NCBI RefSeq assembly: GCF_024398015.1
Contig: NZ_CP073747.1
Span: 816,501 to 880,500 of the forward strand
Reading direction: 5' to 3'
DNA from: Kordiimonas sp. SCSIO 12610
GTDB taxonomy: Bacteria; Pseudomonadota; Alphaproteobacteria; Sphingomonadales; Kordiimonadaceae
Length of the DNA stretch: 64,000 nucleotides
Part shown: positions 1-8,519 of the stretch, piece after piece
Layout of the letters: every line of letters starts with the position of its first letter
How positions within the stretch are numbered: position 1 is the stretch's first letter
The notes under the pieces: generated by a model
Told to the model about the DNA's origin: nothing
The model's database searches: none
The model's input: the letters and a program-made list of their open reading frames with translations, nothing else
Position numbers and translations under genes: made by a program

Positions 1-270
1 CAGATTGTCTGGTGTAAAGCCATTGATGGGTATTCTGAACTAATCCTGGAAGGCGGGAAAGTTCATTTGTATTCAGCAACCCTGAACGAATTGGAACATG
101 CACTGCCACAAACCTTCCTTCGGGTTCATCGATCGCACATTGTTAACCTCACTCAAATTAAGTCGCTTGACCGTGACCCATCAGGAACGGGCACTTTGTT
201 CGTTGCCGATCAGTTTCGTGTCCCTGTGAGCCGGCGTATCATGCCTGATGTTCGACGAGCGCTTGCATAA
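1..270 (+). CDS. LytTR-type response regulator, C-terminal part (5' truncated)
   Basis: The reading frame is open from the first base, so the gene starts outside the window. The visible 89 residues form a LytTR DNA-binding domain: a first strand with WCKAIDGYSELIL, a Leu/Glu-rich segment (LNELEHAL) and the family core FLRVHRSHIVNL followed by a variable tail ending in RRAL. LytTR domains bind pairs of short direct repeats, usually at the end of a two-component response regulator. Any receiver or membrane domain would lie upstream and cannot be seen. The next gene, 218 bp downstream, is an FtsX-type permease preceded by a direct-repeat motif, which makes this protein the natural candidate regulator of that gene. 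Family call is confident; the target is inferred. Confidence 0.9.
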   Translation, partial: QIVWCKAIDGYSELILEGGKVHLYSATLNELEHALPQTFLRVHRSHIVNLTQIKSLDRDPSGTGTLFVADQFRVPVSRRIMPDVRRALA

Positions 271-330
271 TCAACTCAGTATTTTACCCATTTATGGGCT
301 TTGGTTTTTGAAATACGCACGACTGCAATT

Positions 331-367
331 GTTCGAAATTGGACGCTAAAGTGTTCGAAAATGGCCA
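331..367 (+). promoter_or_regulatory. Putative LytTR operator 1 (two direct repeats)
   Basis: Two 15-bp copies, GTTCGAAATTGGACG (331-345) and GTTCGAAAATGGCCA (353-367), start 22 bp apart, two helical turns. The same paired motif occurs upstream of the permeases at 3130 and 18003. The pair ends 120 bp before the 488 start codon. Assignment to a LytTR protein is inference from the neighbouring gene and the repeat geometry. Confidence 0.6.
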
Positions 368-487
368 CTAAACAACGATGCTGAACCCTCCTATCACCTT
401 AAGGTGCTGAAATATAAAGATGTTATTCGTGGTACACTTATTGCTTGTTTTTAAGTGTCGTTCATAGTGTGAAGTGGGGATTGGGGA

Positions 488-2935
488 ATGTTCAAAAGCT
501 ATATGAAAGCGTCATTGCATCTTTGGCGCAAAAGCTGGCTTGGGGTTTCGATTGCCTTTCTGGGGCTGATATTTGCTTTTTCGATTGTTAGCGTTATCGC
601 GGTTTATCTCTATGATAATATCCGATCGGACAGCTGGATACCGGATAATGATAAGATATACCGGGTAACCACAGACTCGCTCTTTAATGGTCAGCCTTTA
701 TTCAGCCTTTCATCTTTAAGTCATGGATTTGTCGCGAAGCAATTGCCGGATAGTTTTCAGGAAATTGAAACGACAACACAGCTTTATAATGTAGATGTCA
801 CTAGCAACTATAAAGATATCGCAGAAAGTGCGACCATCAGCTTTGTCCATCAGAACTTTTTTGAATTCTTTCCAGCCACGGTGATCGCGGGCAACTTGGA
901 GGCCGCATTAAATGCGCCGCACGGTCTGATTTTAACGCGCTCACACGCAACCGCGATCTATGGAAGCGATTTATCAGCAGTTATAGGAACGGTTGTTCCC
1001 ATGAGTTGGCGAAATTCCGCAGGTGAAGAGGGTACGCGAGAGAAAAAAATTGATTTTGCCATTCGTGCGATCATTGATGATCTGCCGGAAAATACCCATT
1101 TAGCATACAAGCAGTTAGCAGTTTTTAATGAAGGGGATACACCCGACTTTAATCTTGCATGGCCGCAAGTCTATACCTATTTCAAGGTACGCGGTGATGT
1201 GCATGAAACTGGTCTAAAGTTGTTGAAGGATGATTTTCAGAATCGTCTGGAGGATTTGATACCGCCCAGTGCAACGCTTCAATCCACTTTGTCGTTTGAG
1301 CCGATTTTGGGGGCTCAGTTTTTTAGTGAAACCAGCAATGGACTGAAAACGGGTGTGAGTGAGCGCTATACTGCCGGTTTGATCACAATTTCCCTGTTGT
1401 TACTTGCTACCGCCGCCCTGAATTTTGTTAATATCTTCACAGCGCTAAATAGCCTCCGCGGACGGGAAGTTGCGATCCGGCGCATTTTGGGTGGGCGCAG
1501 TCAAATGTTGATCGGACTTGCCATGTTTGAAGGGGCATTTGTCGCAGTCATTGCCGCATTTTTAGGGTATTTGGCTGCCTATGATGTGACTGTTATCTTT
1601 GCTGATATACTTGCCGCAGAAATTGATGTGTTCGCCTTCGAGCATGCTGGGGTTTTTTCGGGGTTAATGATTACAGCAGCGGGTATTGGTTGCCTAACCG
1701 CCTTGTTGCCTGCCATAAAATTTATGGGCGTTAAACCAGAAAGTCTGATGCGTGACAATCAGGGGGCTGTTGCTGGTGGCCGCGGGCGGATGCGGCAGGT
1801 TTTTGTTGGCCTTCAGGCCTTTGTCATGACCATCACCATTCTTGCGGCCCTACAGATTTGGTTTCAGGTTGATCATCTGATTAATTTTGATCGTGGTTTT
1901 AAAACCGATAATCTGTTGAAGATTGAAGCCGCTGGTAAAGAAAATACAGCGGCATTTCGCGGCGGATTTATGGAGGCGGTCAAACAAACACCCGGCGTTA
2001 AGGGGGTGACGGTTGCTCGTTCAGTTCCCTTTGATTTCAGTACGTATTTTGTGCCATTTGCACATATTGAGACAGGGGATTTAAAAAATATGCCAACTTC
2101 CAGCGTCGGGGTTGATTATTTTGATCTCTTGGGGGTTAAGCTGATCGCGAAGCTTGAAGAAGACTGGAGTGTTATCGAAAACCCGATTGTCCTTAATGAA
2201 CATACAGCGAAGAAATTGGGGTTTGCGGATGGTTTGAGTGCGCTAGGCCAGTCTATCTTCCGAAGAATTGATTACGACGATGGTCGTGTAAAGGATGCTG
2301 AATACCGGATTGTAGGCATAGCCCCGCATATCGGTGAAGGGTTTGCTGGTTTCATGCGGCAGCGTATCTATGAACTGTCAGTGTCCGAGTCTTTTGATAA
2401 CGCGGGGTTATTGGTTCAAGTTGAGGAAACAACCTCGGGAACGCCTTTGCCGGAAATAGAAAAAATCTGGCGTGATATGTTCCCTGATCATGCCTTTGAA
2501 GTGTCCTGGTTACAGGATAATTTGCGCGAAACCTTCGCATCAGATAGATCGCTTGCAGAAACGATATCAGCGATTGCTATGATTGCCTTTGTTCTTGCAA
2601 GTAGTGGATTATACGGGATGGCGAGCCATTGGCTCTCGACCCGCAGGCGCGAACTGGCCCTGCGCCGTGTTATGGGTGCCAGCAAGGGCGAAACCAGCAA
2701 GCATGCCCTCTATAATATGATAATCCCTGTTTTGATTGGTGCGCTCCTTGGAATGCCAACATTATGGTATTTAAGCAGCCTGTGGTTAGAAGGCTATCAA
2801 TCGAGGGCGCCCTTGTCGCCAGTGATATATGGGGCAGTGCTCGTTGCCATATTGGCCTATGCGGTGGTTAGCCTTCTTGGTCATATATATGCAGCGCTGA
2901 ATGAACATCCGGCCAAGGTTTTGTATCATGAATAG
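488..2935 (+). CDS. FtsX/MacB-type duplicated ABC permease (orphan)
   Basis: An 815-residue membrane protein with the duplicated layout of MacB_PCD-FtsX-MacB_PCD-FtsX. An N-terminal helix (about residues 18-42) is followed by a large periplasmic region, three helices after the motif REVAIRRILGG (about 327-337), a second leading helix near 435, a second periplasmic region, and a last FtsX block with RRRELALRRVMGAS (about 720-733). No ATP-binding subunit or membrane-fusion partner is adjacent, so it resembles the duplicated orphan permeases described from Acidobacteria and also seen in proteobacteria. Substrate is unknown; peptide or lipoprotein export and envelope-stress sensing are possible. 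The ATG follows a G-rich ribosome site (GGGGATTGGGG). It is a paralogue of the next gene. Confidence 0.85.
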   Translation: MFKSYMKASLHLWRKSWLGVSIAFLGLIFAFSIVSVIAVYLYDNIRSDSWIPDNDKIYRVTTDSLFNGQPLFSLSSLSHGFVAKQLPDSFQEIETTTQLYNVDVTSNYKDIAESATISFVHQNFFEFFPATVIAGNLEAALNAPHGLILTRSHATAIYGSDLSAVIGTVVPMSWRNSAGEEGTREKKIDFAIRAIIDDLPENTHLAYKQLAVFNEGDTPDFNLAWPQVYTYFKVRGDVHETGLKLLKDDFQNRLEDLIPPSATLQSTLSFEPILGAQFFSETSNGLKTGVSERYTAGLITISLLLLATAALNFVNIFTALNSLRGREVAIRRILGGRSQMLIGLAMFEGAFVAVIAAFLGYLAAYDVTVIFADILAAEIDVFAFEHAGVFSGLMITAAGIGCLTALLPAIKFMGVKPESLMRDNQGAVAGGRGRMRQVFVGLQAFVMTITILAALQIWFQVDHLINFDRGFKTDNLLKIEAAGKENTAAFRGGFMEAVKQTPGVKGVTVARSVPFDFSTYFVPFAHIETGDLKNMPTSSVGVDYFDLLGVKLIAKLEEDWSVIENPIVLNEHTAKKLGFADGLSALGQSIFRRIDYDDGRVKDAEYRIVGIAPHIGEGFAGFMRQRIYELSVSESFDNAGLLVQVEETTSGTPLPEIEKIWRDMFPDHAFEVSWLQDNLRETFASDRSLAETISAIAMIAFVLASSGLYGMASHWLSTRRRELALRRVMGASKGETSKHALYNMIIPVLIGALLGMPTLWYLSSLWLEGYQSRAPLSPVIYGAVLVAILAYAVVSLLGHIYAALNEHPAKVLYHE

Positions 2936-2963
2936 TGGTGTTCAAAACTACCGTTGCCTGATT

Positions 2964-2999
2964 GTTCGGAAATGAACGCATAGTGTTCGAAAATGGACG
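2964..2999 (+). promoter_or_regulatory. Putative LytTR operator 2 (two direct repeats)
   Basis: GTTCGGAAATGAACG (2964-2978) and GTTCGAAAATGGACG (2985-2999) start 21 bp apart and match the pair at 331-367. The downstream edge is 130 bp before the 3130 permease start. Each copy also has weak dyad symmetry (GTTC...GAAC). Confidence 0.6.
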
Positions 3000-3129
3000 A
3001 TTTTAGTGTCGCTTGGCCACTGCATGAACGATAACCTATTGTAATAAAATGATTTTATTTCTGGCATGGTGCTTGCTGATATTTGGGCACAATAAAAAAT
3101 AAATACACGACAGCGAGGATAGGGCAGGT

Positions 3130-5634
3130 ATGTTCAAGCATTATGCAGTAATTTTCTTCCGGCACTTCTGGAAAAATAAAGTCAGCATGGTACTGAGTTT
3201 TATCGGCCTTACTCTTGCATTTTCTTTTGCCTATGTGGTCGGGGTTACCTCCAAAGACACAATGACCTCTGATCATTGGCTTTCAACCTCCGAGCGTCTT
3301 TACAGAATTAACTTGTCAGATTTTGGTGGCACCTGGAGCGATACAACCTATGGCCCGTTTGTGCCGATTATCAATGAAAATTTTGAGGAAGTCGAAACAG
3401 CAGTCCGCCTTGTGGGAGCACGCATAAAGGGCTCTGCTGGCGAACAGAAGAAACAGTTTGGACTGCGTAGTTTTTTGGTTGATCCGGGGTTCGCGCGTGC
3501 ATTTCCCTTGCCTGTGATCGCAGGTGATATTGCAGAAACGCTCTCAAAGCCAAGAGGTGTAGTTATATCGAAAACAAACGCGGAGCGTTTTTTCGGGCCG
3601 GAAGATCCCATTGGGAAAACAATTTCGATCGACCTCTTTGGCAAGATTTATGATTATGAAGTGGGTGCAGTTCTTGATGAAATACCGGCGGCTTCGCATC
3701 TGGATTTTAGTATGATAATGCCCCTTATCCCCGCTGATATCCGGGATGAACGCCTAATGGCAGAACTTACAGGTTATGGCAGCAGTGGCAGGATCATCAG
3801 CTATGTCCTTTTGAAGGAGGGTGTGAACGGTGATAGTTTCGCCAAGGACTTCTGGCGAAATATGCGCCCGCTTTTGCCGCTAGAGCGTATGGCAGACCAT
3901 GACAGCCTTTCGATTGAAAATATTCGCGGGCTTCAATTTTGGTCGCAGACCCCGAACGGTTCTATTAAAGCACCGGTTGATCGAAATGCGTTGCTTGGTG
4001 TTATGTTCACGGCGTTTCTGGTGCTTGTTGCTGCGGTCAGTAATCATATGAATCTGACGATTGCTGCAACCCTACGGCGGGGGCGCGAAGTTGCAATTCG
4101 CCGCGTCCTTGGTGCTAGCAAGAAACAAGTGATTATTCAGTTGTTTGTTGAAACCTTGCTACTAACAGGATTTGCCGCATGGGTGGCGCTTGATATCGCC
4201 CCGTTTATTGCGGACTATGTTGGTGGGTATGTAGGGCAGGACCTGGCGGTACGCGGTGATGGCCGTGTACTCGAGCTTGTTGGTTTGGTCGTGGTTGCTG
4301 TTATAGCGGCCCTTTTGGTTGCCCTGTACCCAACGTTTTGGATAGCGCGTACCCATGCCCGGGATATGCTGGTGGGCGCACAGGGGTCTGTAACCGGTGG
4401 CGGTGGACGGATGCGTACGGTTCTGGTTGGCCTTCAGGTTGCGCTTGGCATGGGGCTTGTATTTTCGACAATTATGATTGACGCACAGGTCCGCCATGTG
4501 ATCACTATGGATAAGGAATTTGCACATGAAGGGAAACTTCATGTGGATGCCGCGAACGGTGATGTCTGGCGCGCGAACCGCGAGGCCTTCGCCCGTGAAG
4601 TATCTAGGCTTGACGGGGTAAGTGCCCATAGTTTTTCAACCAATATTCCCTTCATTGCATCAAACTGGTCATTTGGATTTAACCATCCCAAAACCAATGA
4701 GCATGTTGAATATGAAGGGTTAATCGTAGAACCCAAATTCTTTAGTCACTATGGTATTGAGCCAGTGGCAGGCCGCCTTCTGAGCGAGGATTTCGGCGGC
4801 GATATACTGGCGGAACAGGATGCTGTTCGTGCTGCCCAAGCGGCAGGAAAACAAGACCTGATTTTAGAGCGTAATATTGTGATCAGTGAGGCTGTGGCAA
4901 GACAGCATGGTTTTGCCCGACCCGAAGATGCCATCGGGAAGCTATTCCGTAATAACGGCGACCAGCAAATTGGCGACTTTTCCTATAGATTAAATGACAT
5001 AATTGTCGGGGTAGTTCCTGATGTGAATTTTAAAGCAGGCAAAGTCCAGTCTGTACCAACCTTTTATATGGTTGATGACCCTGAAAACGGAGTAGGGTAT
5101 TTTTACCTGACATTTGATATTGATCCGGCCAGGTTTGAGGGCGTATTGCCAAAAATCGAAGCAATCTGGGGACGGTTTTTCCCTGATGATGTTTTTACCT
5201 ATTCCCGCTCTGAAGCCAATCTTCAGGATGCCTATTGGGAAGAAAACCTGATGCTGGAACTGTTTGCCTTTGCAGGAGGCCTTAGCCTGTTGGTGACGAT
5301 CACCGGGATTTATAGTTTATCCCGTTTTCTGATGGTACAGCGGATGCGCGAGGTTGCAGTTCGAAGAGTGCTCGGCGCGCGTAACCGCGATATTCTGGAG
5401 TTGATTTTGAAAGAATTCTCAAAACCAATACTCATTGGTTTGTTGAGCGGATTACCGATTGCAGGCTACCTGCTGAACGGTTGGCTTTCTGGTTATCAGG
5501 AGCGGCTTGCCCTTAGTGTATCTGAAATTTTCGGGTTTGCTGTTGTTGGGTTTTTATTTTGCCTGGGTATTGTGTTTTCAGAAGCATTGCGGGCGATCCG
5601 TGTTCAGCCAGCCAAAGTCCTTTATAGTGAATAA
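3130..5634 (+). CDS. FtsX/MacB-type duplicated ABC permease (orphan)
   Basis: An 834-residue paralogue of the preceding permease with the same order: N-terminal helix (about 18-38), periplasmic MacB-like domain, FtsX helices after RGREVAIRRVLGASKKQ (about 317-333), a second helix near 438-458, a second periplasmic domain, and a final FtsX unit after MREVAVRRVLGARNRD. It ends in an IRVQPAKVLYSE tail like the EHPAKVLYHE tail of its neighbour. No ATPase gene is linked. It is separated from gene 488 by 194 bp containing its own operator-like repeats, so it is probably transcribed separately but co-regulated. The two proteins differ widely in sequence, so the duplication is old. Substrate unknown. 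Confidence 0.85.
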   Translation: MFKHYAVIFFRHFWKNKVSMVLSFIGLTLAFSFAYVVGVTSKDTMTSDHWLSTSERLYRINLSDFGGTWSDTTYGPFVPIINENFEEVETAVRLVGARIKGSAGEQKKQFGLRSFLVDPGFARAFPLPVIAGDIAETLSKPRGVVISKTNAERFFGPEDPIGKTISIDLFGKIYDYEVGAVLDEIPAASHLDFSMIMPLIPADIRDERLMAELTGYGSSGRIISYVLLKEGVNGDSFAKDFWRNMRPLLPLERMADHDSLSIENIRGLQFWSQTPNGSIKAPVDRNALLGVMFTAFLVLVAAVSNHMNLTIAATLRRGREVAIRRVLGASKKQVIIQLFVETLLLTGFAAWVALDIAPFIADYVGGYVGQDLAVRGDGRVLELVGLVVVAVIAALLVALYPTFWIARTHARDMLVGAQGSVTGGGGRMRTVLVGLQVALGMGLVFSTIMIDAQVRHVITMDKEFAHEGKLHVDAANGDVWRANREAFAREVSRLDGVSAHSFSTNIPFIASNWSFGFNHPKTNEHVEYEGLIVEPKFFSHYGIEPVAGRLLSEDFGGDILAEQDAVRAAQAAGKQDLILERNIVISEAVARQHGFARPEDAIGKLFRNNGDQQIGDFSYRLNDIIVGVVPDVNFKAGKVQSVPTFYMVDDPENGVGYFYLTFDIDPARFEGVLPKIEAIWGRFFPDDVFTYSRSEANLQDAYWEENLMLELFAFAGGLSLLVTITGIYSLSRFLMVQRMREVAVRRVLGARNRDILELILKEFSKPILIGLLSGLPIAGYLLNGWLSGYQERLALSVSEIFGFAVVGFLFCLGIVFSEALRAIRVQPAKVLYSE

Positions 5635-5662
5635 ACCGTTTGTTAGCGGCTGAGCGACCTCG

Positions 5663-5700
5663 TCCTTAATCAGTTTTAAAGACTTTTTTAAGGACTGATT
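5663..5700. repeat. Interleaved inverted repeats
   Basis: TCCTTAA (5663-5669) can pair with TTAAGGA (5688-5694), and AATCAGT (5668-5674) with ACTGATT (5694-5700). The pairs interleave, giving either two exclusive hairpins or an H-type pseudoknot between the permease stop and the BLUF gene. No clear terminator tail on the plus strand. Confidence 0.45.
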
Positions 5701-5748
5701 GCTATGATTTCTGTCTTGCTGGGGAATTTTCATAAGAAGGTTTCACAT

Positions 5749-6207
5749 ATGACAGAGGTAACCAATAATATCGGTAATTTATACTGTATCACCTATATGA
5801 GCCATTATTGTGGGGTGGCGATTGAAAAGGATATGGATGATATCCTGAAACGAGCGCGCAAAAATAACAAGCGCCGTAATGTTACGGGTATTCTATTGGC
5901 CGATAACGGCGTTTTCATGCAGGTAATAGAAGGTGAGAAAGAGGCCGTGAAGGAATGCTTTGACAGTATTTGCAAAGACCCTCGTCACAGCAAAATTGAA
6001 TGCCTCAGAAATGAAACAATCAGCATACGAACCTTCGATGACTGGGATATGGCTTTTGTTCCTTTTGAAAATCTGGGTGACTTTCAACGTAAAAATTTTA
6101 TCCATCTCCGTGACCTTGTTATCAGTAAGAAGATGACAAACTTATTCAAAGACCCGCATACCAGCCTTTATGTGCGGAACTTTTTTAGCACCATCGTTGT
6201 TGCTTAA
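5749..6207 (+). CDS. Short BLUF-domain blue-light photoreceptor 1
   Basis: A single BLUF domain with a short C-terminal extension (152 residues from the chosen start). BLUF proteins bind FAD and sense blue light through a Tyr-Gln-flavin hydrogen-bond network. The key residues are visible: Tyr in CITYMS, Asn in KNNKRRNVTG, Gln in FMQVIEG, and the Trp-x-Met pair in DDWDMAF. The start at 5749 is preferred over 5704 because AGAAGG lies 8 bases upstream and the extra 15 residues have no BLUF character. No output domain is fused, so signalling would be by protein interaction. It is the first of three BLUF genes in 3.2 kb. Confidence 0.92.
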   Translation: MTEVTNNIGNLYCITYMSHYCGVAIEKDMDDILKRARKNNKRRNVTGILLADNGVFMQVIEGEKEAVKECFDSICKDPRHSKIECLRNETISIRTFDDWDMAFVPFENLGDFQRKNFIHLRDLVISKKMTNLFKDPHTSLYVRNFFSTIVVA

Positions 6208-6333
6208 CACCAATCCTGTCGGTGATTATCTTCATAGTCATATTGCCTATCAAATTAGTCATATCGATTAATATAAGTTGGATTTTGACTGTATAACTGT
6301 TAGGTTAGAGCTATATAACCGTTGGGGGTTCAG

Positions 6334-6834
6334 ATGAGCGATAATGTTATCGACTTGGAGGTCCACAGAAGGCAAAAGCTGGACAGTGATCTCTATTGTA
6401 TCATTTATGTCAGTTACCATACTGGTCCATCGATTGGTGTTGACCTGCCTGATATTTTGAAAAGTGCGCGTGCGTTTAACACCGAACATGACATTACTGG
6501 TCTGTTGTTGGCTCACAAAGGGGTGTTTATGCAGGTTCTGGAGGGGCGTCAAGGCGATGTAGAAGCCTGTTATGATCGCATATCCGAGGATCGACGCCAT
6601 AAGGGATTACGCATTCTGCGGTCCGAAAAGATCGAAAAACGCACCTTTGAAACCTGGGATATGGCCTTTGTACCCTTTCAGGAGTTATCGGATAAACAGA
6701 AAGATAATTTTGTCTATCTTGGTGATCTGGCGTCAACGGATAAGCTTCAAAATCTGCCGCATGATCCTAAGACAAAGCTTTTCATTGATAGTTTTTTCAC
6801 CAGCATTCAGCCATCAACGGTGACGTTTAAATAA
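6334..6834 (+). CDS. Short BLUF-domain blue-light photoreceptor 2
   Basis: A 166-residue BLUF protein and close paralogue of the gene at 5749. The photoactive residues are kept: Tyr in CIIYVSYH, Asn in AFNTEHDITG, Gln in FMQVLEG, and Trp-x-Met in ETWDMAF. Both proteins also share the C-terminal stretch after the domain (VPF-x-L, DNFVYLGDL versus KNFIHLRDL), which is probably the capping helix region that transmits the signal. The ATG at 6334 sits about five bases after GGGGG; the in-frame TTG at 6322 lies inside that site and is rejected. No fused enzyme domain; partner unknown. Confidence 0.92.
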   Translation: MSDNVIDLEVHRRQKLDSDLYCIIYVSYHTGPSIGVDLPDILKSARAFNTEHDITGLLLAHKGVFMQVLEGRQGDVEACYDRISEDRRHKGLRILRSEKIEKRTFETWDMAFVPFQELSDKQKDNFVYLGDLASTDKLQNLPHDPKTKLFIDSFFTSIQPSTVTFK

Positions 6835-6947
6835 CGTTTTTCTTTGACGGGTTATAGCATCCGGTGGTGTATAGCAAAAGTTAACTATTCTGCCTATATC
6901 GCAAGTTCCGTGTAACAACTGTGAAAGTTCATTGATCATTTCAGTGC

Positions 6948-6960
6948 GTTATTATATAAC
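6948..6960 (+). promoter_or_regulatory. Putative Zur box
   Basis: GTTATTATATAAC is a 13-bp palindrome with arms GTTAT/ATAAC, similar to the alphaproteobacterial Zur core (TGTTATANTATAACA). It lies 25 bp before the 6986 start in a cluster that encodes a Zur-like regulator. Recognised by eye only. Confidence 0.45.
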
Positions 6961-6985
6961 TTATCATGCATATGGCAGGTAAGTT

Positions 6986-7321
6986 ATGTATCAGTGGGTA
7001 AAGACAAGGAAAAATCATAAAAGTGCAGTAATGGCAGCGTCCATTGCCTGTATGGTTTTCACTGTATTCAACCTGTTTTTTACCGCCTACCACATTAGTG
7101 ACGCTCACATCGGGCAAAACCATGATGAGGTTTTGGTCGAGTGTGAAGTTTGTATCATTGGAAGCGGTGTTTTTCTCACCAGCCCGCCAGTTGACTATGC
7201 ATATACTGCAAAGCTTTTTCATCTCATTAGCGATGACTATCGCCCTGTCGTATTATCTGCGACCGCATTTGCACGCCAGTTTGCGCGTGCACCCCCTTTC
7301 TTCACCATTTTCTCTCTTTAG
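6986..7321 (+). CDS. Small exported or membrane protein, DUF2946-like
   Basis: A 111-residue protein with one N-terminal hydrophobic segment (about residues 14-36), then a short extracytoplasmic part with ECEVC and a C-terminal tail QFARAPPFF. The Cys-x-x-Cys pair after a hydrophobic leader and the ARxPP ending resemble DUF2946, a small family often found beside metal transport and TonB receptor genes. No enzyme motif is visible. It starts 25 bp after a Zur-box-like palindrome and is followed by the Zur gene, so a role in zinc homeostasis is a reasonable inference. The family call is tentative. Confidence 0.6.
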   Translation: MYQWVKTRKNHKSAVMAASIACMVFTVFNLFFTAYHISDAHIGQNHDEVLVECEVCIIGSGVFLTSPPVDYAYTAKLFHLISDDYRPVVLSATAFARQFARAPPFFTIFSL

Positions 7322-7409
7322 TCATGGGCTCAAAATGGGCCTTTTCCCAGTGATTTGTGAACTGTGACGCATGGGTGGTTTTTACCTCTTTGCTGTTTCA
7401 GTGTCAGGT

Positions 7410-7868
7410 ATGAAAATGATGAATATTCAAGAAACCTCGCAATTTGATTATGAGCACCAACACAAGCCAGAACCATATGTAGGAAACTGTTATCTAACGC
7501 CGAACGAACATATGGTGCATAAAGCCCTCTTGTCGGTCTCGAAAGCCATGAAAGCTTACGAACTCTTGGATTACCTCCGCGAAACGGAGGGCGTTCGCGC
7601 AGCACCCACAGTTTACAGAGCGCTTAATGCGCTGGAAGAGAAGGGGCTGGTTTACCGCTTGGTATCCACCCAGCAGTTTATCGCCCGTAGTACAGTTGCA
7701 AAAACGGGGGAAACATGTTTGGTATTAATATGTGACCGCTGTGGTTCTGTGGATATGATTGAAGATCCGCAGATTATATCGGCGTTGGATGCGAATGCAG
7801 CCCAAGTGAAGTTTGCAGTAAGATCGCGCAAGATCGAATTTGTAACAACATGCAGAGATTGTAAATAA
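7410..7868 (+). CDS. zur: Fur-family zinc uptake regulator (Zur)
   Basis: A winged-helix Fur-family repressor of about 150 residues. The DNA-binding part contains AMKAYELLDYLRE and APTVYRALNALEEKGLV, which match Zur (AYDLLDLLRE, PPTVYRAL) better than Fur. Two Cys pairs, CDRC and CRDC, form the expected structural zinc site; the His-rich tail of enterobacterial Zur is absent. Zur represses zinc uptake genes when zinc is sufficient. Several starts are possible (7371, 7410, 7416, 7419); 7410 follows a weak CAGG site. It lies between the DUF2946-like and MerC genes, probably one operon with a Zur-box-like palindrome in front. Confidence 0.82.
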   Translation: MKMMNIQETSQFDYEHQHKPEPYVGNCYLTPNEHMVHKALLSVSKAMKAYELLDYLRETEGVRAAPTVYRALNALEEKGLVYRLVSTQQFIARSTVAKTGETCLVLICDRCGSVDMIEDPQIISALDANAAQVKFAVRSRKIEFVTTCRDCK

Positions 7869-7891
7869 TTTGATCGACAAAAGGTAGAGTA

Positions 7892-8302
7892 ATGATGGCG
7901 TCCATAAGATATTCAGAGGCTTTTGACAAATGCGGTGTTTGCATCGCGGGTGTTTGTTTGTTTCATTGTCTCGCGGTCCCATTGATTTTCATACTGTCGC
8001 CTACGGTTTCATCAATGTTGCCTGACTTGGAAGCCTTTCATGTTCCATTGGTGGTGTCAGCGATTATCGTTTGTGTGTATGCAACGCTGAAAGGCTGGCA
8101 GCAGCATGCAGAGCGATTGCCAGTATATCTGGGTGGGATGGGTATCTTCCTGTTGGCGACTTCGCTGGTAATTGGGGACGAACATGTGTCCGGCGAAGTG
8201 ACGGCCTCTGTTGGTGCGATCATCATTGCGATTACGCATATCTTCAATATAAGGCTATGCAGGAAATGTGGTTCCAACTGCACACCGGAGTCGTGTGGTT
8301 AA
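7892..8302 (+). CDS. MerC-domain membrane protein
   Basis: A 136-residue protein with four predicted membrane helices and the MerC signature CGVCIAGVCLFHCLAVPLIF near the N-terminus, plus a Cys-rich tail (CRKCGSNC). MerC proteins carry mercuric ions, but chromosomal MerC-domain proteins outside mer operons often sit in zinc regulons. It begins 23 bp after the zur stop with an AAAGGTAGA ribosome site, so it is translated from the same transcript. No merA, merR or merT is nearby, which argues against a mercury resistance operon and for a zinc-linked role (inference). Confidence 0.8.
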   Translation: MMASIRYSEAFDKCGVCIAGVCLFHCLAVPLIFILSPTVSSMLPDLEAFHVPLVVSAIIVCVYATLKGWQQHAERLPVYLGGMGIFLLATSLVIGDEHVSGEVTASVGAIIIAITHIFNIRLCRKCGSNCTPESCG

Positions 8303-8519
8303 TCTAAAGTTATAATTCATCTGCATACTTTAGGGCGGGAATATCGCCCTTCAGTTGATGTTTTCGCATAATATTATCTATTTTTATGGAAATAAATTTA
8401 ACTTTAAAGGTTCCTTAAACTCTTTTATAATAAGTGGTATTCGCCTTATTGAATTCAAGCGTGGGGTTATTCATAAGTGCCAGAAATGAAACGATTTGAT
8501 TTTGTGCATGAGGTACTGA

